DNA of 64,000 bases, from positions 62,001-126,000 of the forward strand of contig NZ_JARVRX010000011.1 of the NCBI RefSeq assembly GCF_030209435.1, written 5' to 3'. Positions 55,057 to 61,709 of this stretch are shown here, in pieces. A model generated the notes under the pieces. That model ran no database searches and was not told the DNA's origin. It saw only the letters and a list, made by a program, of their open reading frames with translations. The DNA is from Mycolicibacterium sp. lyk4-40-TYG-92 (GTDB lineage: Bacteria > Actinomycetota > Actinomycetes > Mycobacteriales > Mycobacteriaceae). Every line of letters begins with the position of its first letter. Positions within the stretch are counted from its first letter, which is position 1. Position numbers and translations under genes: made by a program.

Positions 55057-56297
55057 TGTCCTTGACCGAGATCCTCCTCGACTTCCGCGCGCACTGGGTC
55101 ATCTACTTCTCCATGCCGCTGGTGGCCGCCTTCGTCGGCTGGAGCACCAAGATCGTCGCGATGGAGATGATCTACCGGCCGCTGGAGTTCAAGGGCATCG
55201 GTCCCATCGGCTGGCAGGGCATCATCCCGCGCAGAGCCGGCAAGGTCGGCTCCACCACGATCGAACTGCTCACCGCGAATCTGCTCAAACCCGAGGAACT
55301 GCTGTCCCGGATCGACGCCAAAGAGGCCGTCGAGGTGCTGCGCGAACCGTTGTCGGCGTCGATCAACGACATCGCCCGCGACGTCGCGGAGGAGATCCGG
55401 CCGGGCCTGTGGGATTCGCTGCCCGAGGCCGGGCGCCAGGCCATCCTCAATCGCATCCACTCGCAGGCGCCGCGCATCACCGAGAAGATGCTGGGGGAGA
55501 TGCAGTCGGACCTGAGCCGATTCGTCGACCTGCAGTTCCTCGCGGTCACCACGCTGGTGCGCAACAAAGAGAAGCTCAACAAACTGATGCGCGGGCTGTC
55601 CGACGACGCCATGGCGTTCGTGCGGCGCAGCGGCATCTACTTCGGGCTGATCATCGGTACCGCGCAGATGTTCGTCTGGGCCATCTTCAAACTGCCGTGG
55701 ATCATGCCCGCGTTCGGTTTCGGCATCGGTCTGGTCAGCGACTACATCGCGCTCAACATGCTGTTCCGGCCCGTCAAGCCGACAAAGTACCTGGGCTTCA
55801 TCAAGTTTCAGGGGCTGCTGCACGCCCAACGCGAGAAGATCACCGCGGACTACGCGCGCATCCTTTCCGAGGACCTGTTCGCGCCGGACATCCTGTACGA
55901 CGGCATCCTCAAGGGCCCGGGTGCCGACAAGCTGTTCGCCATGATCGCGCGCGAGGTCGAGGCCGCCATCGACAGCGAGATCGGTGGGTGGACCGGCACC
56001 GTCGTGAAGTTCGCGGTCGGCACGTCGAAGTACAACGCGCTGAAGGACAGGATCGTCGACCTGGTGGTCGAGCGGCTACCGGCGACGCTGCTGGACGCGC
56101 AGGACTACGCCATGAGCAAGATCGACCTCGAACAAACGATCATCGACAAGATGAATCAGCTCTCCAACGAGGAGTACGAGTCGATTCTGCGGCCGGTGTT
56201 CAAGGACGACGAACCGTTGATGGTCGCCATCGGCGCCGTCCTCGGTGGCTGTGTCGGTGAGCTGCAGGTGCTGATGATCGAGTTCTTCACGCACTAG
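55056..56297 (+). CDS. DUF445 family membrane protein
   Basis: A 413-residue protein with a short membrane segment near the N-terminus (VIYFSMPLVAAFVGWSTKIVAMEMIYRPLEF), a long helical stretch, and two helices at about 190-230 (GLIIGTAQMFVWAIFKLP, AFGFGIGLVSDYIALNMLFRPV). GWSTK and SDYIALNMLFRP are repeated family motifs. The function of DUF445 proteins is unknown; they are often near envelope genes. It overlaps the Abi-alpha gene by one base. Its stop overlaps that of the convergent Thr-tailed gene by 4 bases. Confidence 0.82.
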   Translation: MSLTEILLDFRAHWVIYFSMPLVAAFVGWSTKIVAMEMIYRPLEFKGIGPIGWQGIIPRRAGKVGSTTIELLTANLLKPEELLSRIDAKEAVEVLREPLSASINDIARDVAEEIRPGLWDSLPEAGRQAILNRIHSQAPRITEKMLGEMQSDLSRFVDLQFLAVTTLVRNKEKLNKLMRGLSDDAMAFVRRSGIYFGLIIGTAQMFVWAIFKLPWIMPAFGFGIGLVSDYIALNMLFRPVKPTKYLGFIKFQGLLHAQREKITADYARILSEDLFAPDILYDGILKGPGADKLFAMIAREVEAAIDSEIGGWTGTVVKFAVGTSKYNALKDRIVDLVVERLPATLLDAQDYAMSKIDLEQTIIDKMNQLSNEEYESILRPVFKDDEPLMVAIGAVLGGCVGELQVLMIEFFTH

Positions 56298-56683
56298 TGC
56301 TGGCGCGGTCCCGGCGGGTGCGTGCGCCGCGACTGGGTAACCGAGGTCGACGTCGTGGTGCGGCTGGTGGTCGTGCTGTCGCCCCTCGGGGCGGACGTCG
56401 CGGACGTGGTGTCCGTCGTCTCCGACGTGGGCGGCACGTCGATGTCGGTGGTCGACGGGGTGACCGAGGTGTAGCTGGTCGACGTCGAGGTGGTCGTCGT
56501 CGTTGTTGTCGACGCCGGGCGGCTCGAGTCATCCACGATGACGGGCATCGGCGGCGGCTGCGGCTGGTTGTAGTGCCGCGTCAGCCACGCCCCTGCGAAA
56601 TACAGCAACGCGATGGCCGCGAGCGCGGCGATGCTGGCACCCACGAGATGAGGGGTGCGTTCATGCCACGGCCGCTCGGTCAT
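56294..56683 (-). CDS. Single-pass membrane protein with Thr/Ser tail
   Basis: A 129-residue protein: a short inside segment, one membrane helix (LVGASIAALAAIALLYFAGAW), then about 85 residues rich in Thr, Ser and Asp outside. It is like the tails of other exported proteins in this window. The function is unknown. Confidence 0.65.
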   Translation of the reverse strand: MTERPWHERTPHLVGASIAALAAIALLYFAGAWLTRHYNQPQPPPMPVIVDDSSRPASTTTTTTTSTSTSYTSVTPSTTDIDVPPTSETTDTTSATSAPRGDSTTTSRTTTSTSVTQSRRTHPPGPRQH

Positions 56684-56689
56684 GGCCGG

Positions 56690-57619
56690 TCAGCGTAGCT
56701 GGGGGATGACCTCCGTGCTGAAGAACTCGATGTGGTCCAGGTCGGCCATGTCCAGCACCTGCAGGTAGATCCGCTCGACCCCGGCCGCGACGAACGGCGC
56801 CAGCTTGTCGACGATCTCGGCCGGCGTGCCGACCGTGGGGGAGTTGCCGCGCATCTCATCGACCGCACGGCCGATGGCGGCGGCCCGGCGGGCGATCTCC
56901 GCCTCGTCTTTGCCCGCGCACAGCACGAAAGCCGCCGAGTACGTGATGCTTTCGGGCGCCCGGCCGGCCGCTTCCACGGCCGCCCGCACCCGGCCGAACT
57001 GAGTGGTCAAGGTGTCGATGTCGACGAACGGGATGTTGAACTCGGAGGCGAACCGGGCGGCCAGCGCCGGGGTCCGCTTGGCGCCGCCGCCACCGATGAT
57101 CACCGGCGGGTGGGCCTGCGCCGGTTTGGGTAGCGCCGGGGAGTTCTTGACGGTGTAGTGCTTGCCGGCGAAGTCGAAGAGCTCGCCGACCGGGGTGTCC
57201 CAGAAGCCCATGATGATCTGCAGTTGTTCTTCCAGCCGGTCGAAGCGTTCACCCAGGCCCGGGAACGGGATGGCGTAGGCCTCGTGCTCTTCGGCGAACC
57301 ATCCGGCGCCGAGGCCCAATTCCACACGGCCACCGCTCATTTCGTCGACCTGCGCGACGGCGATGGCGAGCGGTCCGGGGTACCGGAATGTCGCCGAGGT
57401 GACCATGGTGCCGAGCCGGATGGTGCTGGTCTCGCGGGCGATGCCGCCGAGCGTCACCCACGAGTCGGTGGGCCCGGGCAGTCCGTCGCCGGCCATGGCC
57501 AGGTAGTGGTCGGACCGGAAAAACGCTGAGTAGCCGAGCCTTTCGGCGGCCTGCGCGACGGCGAGCTGGTCGGCGTAGGTGGCACCCTGCTGCGGTTCGA
57601 CGAATACGCGGAAGTCCAT
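56690..57619 (-). CDS. LLM class F420-dependent oxidoreductase
   Basis: A 309-residue TIM-barrel enzyme: MDFRVFVEPQQGATYADQLAVAQAAERLGYSAFFRSDHY, TIRLGTMVTSATFRYPG, GRVELGLGAGWFAEEHEAYAIPFP and PVIIGGGGAKRTPALAARFASEFN are classic for this group. It uses reduced F420 to reduce or epimerise a small compound. It is the second gene after lpqJ (18-bp gap) and may share its promoter. The substrate is unknown. Confidence 0.88.
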   Translation of the reverse strand: MDFRVFVEPQQGATYADQLAVAQAAERLGYSAFFRSDHYLAMAGDGLPGPTDSWVTLGGIARETSTIRLGTMVTSATFRYPGPLAIAVAQVDEMSGGRVELGLGAGWFAEEHEAYAIPFPGLGERFDRLEEQLQIIMGFWDTPVGELFDFAGKHYTVKNSPALPKPAQAHPPVIIGGGGAKRTPALAARFASEFNIPFVDIDTLTTQFGRVRAAVEAAGRAPESITYSAAFVLCAGKDEAEIARRAAAIGRAVDEMRGNSPTVGTPAEIVDKLAPFVAAGVERIYLQVLDMADLDHIEFFSTEVIPQLR

Positions 57620-57637
57620 ACCGCCCACCCTAGTGAA

Positions 57638-58183
57638 TCAGAACGACTTCACGCCCGCGGTCGAGACGAACATCCCGTGGCCGGTGCCGGCATTGGTGAA
57701 GCGTGTGCCTTCGGCCCCGGCGAGGATGGTCCACCCCACCGCCGAGTACGTCTGGTAGTCCAGCGTCACGGTCGGGATGGCGCCGAGATTGCCCAGGCCC
57801 CAAGACAATTTGCCAGCAGCGGTGACCCGGACGCCGCGCGCGGTCTCCCCGTTGATCTGCGGCGCGTTGGCGAAGTTCGACTCGCAGTCGACGGCGGCCG
57901 CGTTGAGCTGGCACCGGGTCTGGCCGGACTTGGTCGCGACGAAGACGTAGCCGTTCTGCGGAGCGAGGGCCTGCGCGGTCGGTGGCACGGCGCTCGGTGC
58001 GGGAATGGGGCTCACCGGAACCGGGCGGATCGCCTTCTCGCTCGGTGTCGGTGTGCTCGTGGCAGACGTCTGGCCGCTGGGCAGCGCTGACTCAGGGCTC
58101 CCGGGGGTGGTGCTGTCGCAGCCGGCGAGCAGCACGGCCGCGAGCGCAGCGGTGGCAGACATGGTGAGCCGAGTGTGGTTCAT
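57638..58183 (-). CDS. lpqJ: Lipoprotein LpqJ-like
   Basis: A 181-residue lipoprotein with lipobox LLAGC (Cys22), a Pro/Ser/Thr-rich linker to about residue 72, and a beta-rich domain with two cysteines (RCQLNAAAVDCESNF) and GWTILAGAEGTRFTNAGTGHGMFVS. The position beyond iniC agrees with Rv0344c (lpqJ). The function is unknown. It is divergent from the sulfate-binding protein gene. Confidence 0.75.
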   Translation of the reverse strand: MNHTRLTMSATAALAAVLLAGCDSTTPGSPESALPSGQTSATSTPTPSEKAIRPVPVSPIPAPSAVPPTAQALAPQNGYVFVATKSGQTRCQLNAAAVDCESNFANAPQINGETARGVRVTAAGKLSWGLGNLGAIPTVTLDYQTYSAVGWTILAGAEGTRFTNAGTGHGMFVSTAGVKSF

Positions 58184-58284
58184 CGGCCATCAGGCTACGG
58201 GAGATCCGATCGCGCTGATCCAGACCGCTGCCCCGGCGCGTCCTACTGCCTAACGTCGAACCTCCGTAGTGAACAGAGGTGGCG

Positions 58285-59334
58285 ATGAGCAGAAAACACA
58301 TATCCCCGCTCGGTGTGGTCGGCGTCGTCGCCATCGCGGTCGCCGGAGTTCTGATCGGGTTCAAGAACATTCACGGTTCGTCACCGGATGCACTGCTGAA
58401 CGTGTCGTACGACCCGACCCGCGAGCTGTATGCCGCGCTGGATCCGCAGTTCGTCGCGCAGTACCGCAAGCAGACCGGCGTCACCGTCGACATCAGTCAG
58501 TCGCACGGCGGGTCCGGCCGGCAGGCGCGCAATGTCATCGACGGTACGTCGAAGGCCGGTGTGGTCTCGCTGGCTCTGGTCAGTGACGTCGACAAGCTGG
58601 CCAAGCGCGGGCTGCTCGCCAAGGACTGGCAGCACCGGCTGCCCAACAACTCGGTGCCGTACACCTCGACCATCGTGTTCGTGGTCCGCAAGGACAACCC
58701 GAAGAACATCCATGACTGGCCCGACCTGGTCAAGGGTGATGTCTCGGTGGTAACCCCGGACCCGCGGACGTCGGGCAACGGCAAGCTCAGCGTGCTGGCC
58801 GGGTGGGGGTCGGTGACGACCCGCGGCGGCTCCGAGGCCGCGGCCCACGACTACCTGGCGGCGCTGTTCAAGCACGTCGCCGTCGCCGACGAGGGCGCGC
58901 GCGGCGCGGCCACCAGCTTCGCCGTGCAGAAGATCGGCGATGTGCACCTGACATGGGAGAACGAAGCCATCCGGGAGGTGGCTGCGGCGCCGGGCGAGCT
59001 GCAGATCGTGTATCCGCCGGTGAGCATCAAGGCCGAACCCGCGGTGGCCTGGGTCGATGCGAACGTGGCCGGCAAGAAGACCGAGGCCTATGCGAAGGCC
59101 TACCTGAACTACCTGTTCACCGACCCTGCCCAAGACGTCATTGCGCAGCACGGTTACCGCTCGATCAACCCGCAGATCCAGGCCAAGTACCGGGCCCAGT
59201 TGCCGGACCTCTCGCTGTTCCCGGTGTCCGCGATCGCCAAGGACTGGGACGACGCCGCCGAGAAGTTCTTCGGCGACAACGGAATCGTCGACACCATTCA
59301 TATTCCTGCGCAGCGAACGGTGGTGGGATCGTGA
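58285..59334 (+). CDS. Sulfate-binding protein (Sbp/CysP type), membrane-anchored
   Basis: A 349-residue periplasmic-binding-type protein. One N-terminal helix (PLGVVGVVAIAVAGVLIGF) without a lipobox could be a signal peptide or an anchor. The binding domain has LLNVSYDPTRELYAALDPQF, DISQSHGGSGRQARNVIDG, SVVTPDPRTSGNGKLSVLAGWG and LTWENEAI, all typical for sulfate/thiosulfate binding. It normally feeds a CysTWA transporter; here it overlaps a SulP permease gene (GTGA), an unusual pairing. ATG 58285 has AGAGG upstream. Confidence 0.85.
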   Translation: MSRKHISPLGVVGVVAIAVAGVLIGFKNIHGSSPDALLNVSYDPTRELYAALDPQFVAQYRKQTGVTVDISQSHGGSGRQARNVIDGTSKAGVVSLALVSDVDKLAKRGLLAKDWQHRLPNNSVPYTSTIVFVVRKDNPKNIHDWPDLVKGDVSVVTPDPRTSGNGKLSVLAGWGSVTTRGGSEAAAHDYLAALFKHVAVADEGARGAATSFAVQKIGDVHLTWENEAIREVAAAPGELQIVYPPVSIKAEPAVAWVDANVAGKKTEAYAKAYLNYLFTDPAQDVIAQHGYRSINPQIQAKYRAQLPDLSLFPVSAIAKDWDDAAEKFFGDNGIVDTIHIPAQRTVVGS

Positions 59335-61088
59335 GCCTGCTTACGAACCTCAAACTCAGCTACGACCGCACCCTCGCCCGGCGCGATCTGATCGCCGGCC
59401 TCACGGTGGCCGCCATCGCGCTGCCGCAGGGCATGGCCTACGCCCTGATCGCCGGCGTCGACCCCAAATACGGTGTCTTCTCGGCCATCGTGGTGACGCT
59501 CATCGCGTCGGTATTCGGTTCGTCGTCACACCTGATCAACGGACCCACCAGCGCCATCTCACTGTTGGTTTTCAGCTCGTTGGCGTTCATCGATCCGGAG
59601 AACCGCACCGAACTGTTCGAGGCGCTGTTCCTGCTCGCGGTGCTGGTGGGCACCATTCAGATCCTGATCTCGGTGTTCAAGCTGGGTGACCTGACCCGCT
59701 ACATCTCCGAGTCGGTGATCGTCGGGTTCATGGCGGCAGCCGCGTTCCTACTTGCCTTGGGCCAGTTGGGAAATGCGCTCGGTGTCAAGGACCGGGGCAA
59801 CGGCAAAATGCAGGTGCTGTACCGCACCTACCTCACGCTGTTCCACGGCGACGCGATCAACTACCGAGCCGTGGTACTGAGTGTCACAGCCGTCGTCGCG
59901 GCCGTGGTGCTCCGAAAGTTGGTGCAGCGCTACGGCTGGCCGCAGATCGACATGCTTGCCGTGTTGGTCATCGCGGCGCTGATCGCCTACTTCTCGGGCT
60001 GGTCGACGCCCGGCCACGGGGGCAAGACCGCGGTGTCGATCACCGGGAAGATTCCCGCCAGCCTGCCCGACTTCCACATTCCGGTGGTGCACTGGGAGTG
60101 GTTGCCGCACCTGTCGGAGGGCGCGTTGGCGGTCGCTTTCATCGGCCTGATCGAGGCGCTGTCGATCGCGAAAGCCATTGCGCACCAGACGCAACAGAAG
60201 ATCGACTACAACCGGCAGATTCTGGCGGAAGGGCTGGCCAACCTGACCGGCGGCTTCTTCCAGAGCCTGCCCGGTTCGGGTTCGCTGTCGCGGTCTGCGA
60301 TCAACTTCCAGGCCGGCGCGGCCACCAGGTTCTCCGGCGTCATCGCGTCGGTGGCGGTGGCCGGCGCCCTGCTGTTGTTCGCGCCGCTGCTCAGCTACAT
60401 CCCGAAGGCGGCGCTGGCCGGCCTGCTGCTGGTGACCGCGGTTCGCCTGGTTGATTTCCACCGGCTGGTGCACACGGTCAGGGCATCGCGGTACGACGCC
60501 GGCTTGGTCATCGTCACGGCGATCACCGGCGTGGTCATCGATCTGGACAAGGCGGTGCTGCTCGGCGTGGCGCTGTCGATCCTGTTGTTCGTCCCGCGGG
60601 CCTCCAAGCTCAAGATCGCCGAGCTGGTGGTCACGCCCGAACGCGTGGTCCGGGAACGGGTCGGCGACGAGCCGGACAATCCGGCGGTCCTGATCTACGA
60701 CATCGAAGGAGAGTTGTTCTTCGGTGCCGCACCGGAAATCGAGCACGCATTGGACGCGCTCACCGAACGGGTCAAGGCCGAAGGCACGCAGTTCGTGGTG
60801 CTCCGTCTCAAACGGGCCCGCAACCCTGATGCGGTCGGCATCGAGCGTGTCGAGCGGTTCCTGCACGACCTGACCGAGCTGGGTGTCACGGTCCTGTTGG
60901 CCGGCGTCCGGCCCGACACTCTGGACGTCCTGAGCAACGTCGGGCTGCGCGACTGGTTCCCGGACGAGCGCATCTTCCCCGAAGAGGAGAAGGAGTTCTC
61001 GGCAACGATCAAAGCGGTCCGCTACGCGGAGTCGCGGCTGGTGCCCAGTGGCGTCAGCAACGGCGAGGAGCTGTACTACCTCGTCTGA
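59331..61088 (+). CDS. SulP family sulfate/anion permease with STAS domain
   Basis: A 585-residue transporter. The membrane part begins LARRDLIAGLTVAAIALPQGMAYALIAGVDPKYGVFSAIV and has the SulP signature around LINGPTSAISLLVFSSLAF and QSLPGSGSLSRSAINFQAGA; 10-12 helices are visible. The C-terminal STAS domain starts near residue 440 (VLIYDIEGELFFGAAPEIEHALDAL). It probably imports sulfate or bicarbonate. Translation is coupled to the binding-protein gene. The GTG at 59331 is the only start that gives the conserved N-terminus. Confidence 0.92.
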   Translation: MSLLTNLKLSYDRTLARRDLIAGLTVAAIALPQGMAYALIAGVDPKYGVFSAIVVTLIASVFGSSSHLINGPTSAISLLVFSSLAFIDPENRTELFEALFLLAVLVGTIQILISVFKLGDLTRYISESVIVGFMAAAAFLLALGQLGNALGVKDRGNGKMQVLYRTYLTLFHGDAINYRAVVLSVTAVVAAVVLRKLVQRYGWPQIDMLAVLVIAALIAYFSGWSTPGHGGKTAVSITGKIPASLPDFHIPVVHWEWLPHLSEGALAVAFIGLIEALSIAKAIAHQTQQKIDYNRQILAEGLANLTGGFFQSLPGSGSLSRSAINFQAGAATRFSGVIASVAVAGALLLFAPLLSYIPKAALAGLLLVTAVRLVDFHRLVHTVRASRYDAGLVIVTAITGVVIDLDKAVLLGVALSILLFVPRASKLKIAELVVTPERVVRERVGDEPDNPAVLIYDIEGELFFGAAPEIEHALDALTERVKAEGTQFVVLRLKRARNPDAVGIERVERFLHDLTELGVTVLLAGVRPDTLDVLSNVGLRDWFPDERIFPEEEKEFSATIKAVRYAESRLVPSGVSNGEELYYLV

Positions 61089-61093
61089 CGTGA

Positions 61094-61390
61094 CTACTGC
61101 GGCAGCAGCGGTGGCCGGCAGATGTTGTTGATCGGGTCCCACCACGCGCCGTCACGGCAGTCGAGCGGCGTCGTCGACACCGGTGGCCGGCAGCTGTTGA
61201 TGTTCGGGTCCCACCAGCCGCCGGGACAGTTCTGCACCAGCGGGGCCTGGCACCGGTTCTGCACCGGGTCCCACCAGGTGCCGTTGTCGCAGTCCGCGTT
61301 GCTGACGGCCGGCGCGATCGCGGCGGTGATGGCCATGGGCGCCAAGGCGGCCGCGGCGATGACGGCGGCACGCTGCAGTGACTTGTGCAT
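61094..61390 (-). CDS. Secreted protein with three C-WWDP-C repeats
   Basis: A 98-residue exported protein. The signal peptide (AAVIAAAALAPMAITAAIAPAVSNA) is followed by three repeats of the form C-x2-4-G-x-WWDP-x2-N-x-C: CDNGTWWDPVQNRC, CPGGWWDPNINSC and CRDGAWWDPINNIC, each followed by a short Pro spacer. Each repeat would make one small disulfide-closed loop displaying the Trp pair, as in small binding modules. The function is unknown. It is convergent with the SulP gene (5-bp gap). Confidence 0.7.
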   Translation of the reverse strand: MHKSLQRAAVIAAAALAPMAITAAIAPAVSNADCDNGTWWDPVQNRCQAPLVQNCPGGWWDPNINSCRPPVSTTPLDCRDGAWWDPINNICRPPLLPQ

Positions 61391-61409
61391 GCCTTCACCC
61401 TAAAGCCGT

Positions 61410-61676
61410 TCAGTTACAAGGCAAGTCACCTGGTGTGTAGTAGGGCACCCCGGCGGGTGTGTAGCACGGCGGCCGGCCGGCGGCGGCCTGCGCGGCCGCG
61501 TCCTCCGGAGCCGCCGCGGCCACCGCCGCGTCACCGGCGATGTTGGTGCAGCCACCGGCACTGACATGGCGACCGCCGACGCTGCCGCACACATCGGCGT
61601 GTGCGGCCGGGGCGCCGACGGCCGGTACGGCCGCGGACGCCAGCAGGAACAGCACTGCAGCAACGGATTTCTTCAT
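61410..61676 (-). CDS. Small secreted Cys-containing protein
   Basis: An 88-residue exported protein with signal peptide (VAAVLFLLASAAVPAVGAPAAHA) and mature sequence with four cysteines (DVCGSVGGRHVSAGGC, PPCYTPAGVPYYTPGDLPC) and an Ala-rich middle. Similar small proteins are common in mycobacteria; the function is unknown. It follows the synthetase-hydrolase gene on the same strand and precedes the WWDP gene. Confidence 0.65.
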   Translation of the reverse strand: MKKSVAAVLFLLASAAVPAVGAPAAHADVCGSVGGRHVSAGGCTNIAGDAAVAAAAPEDAAAQAAAGRPPCYTPAGVPYYTPGDLPCN

Positions 61677-61709
61677 GGGAAGAGTATTGACGACATCGTC
61701 AGTCCGCCG

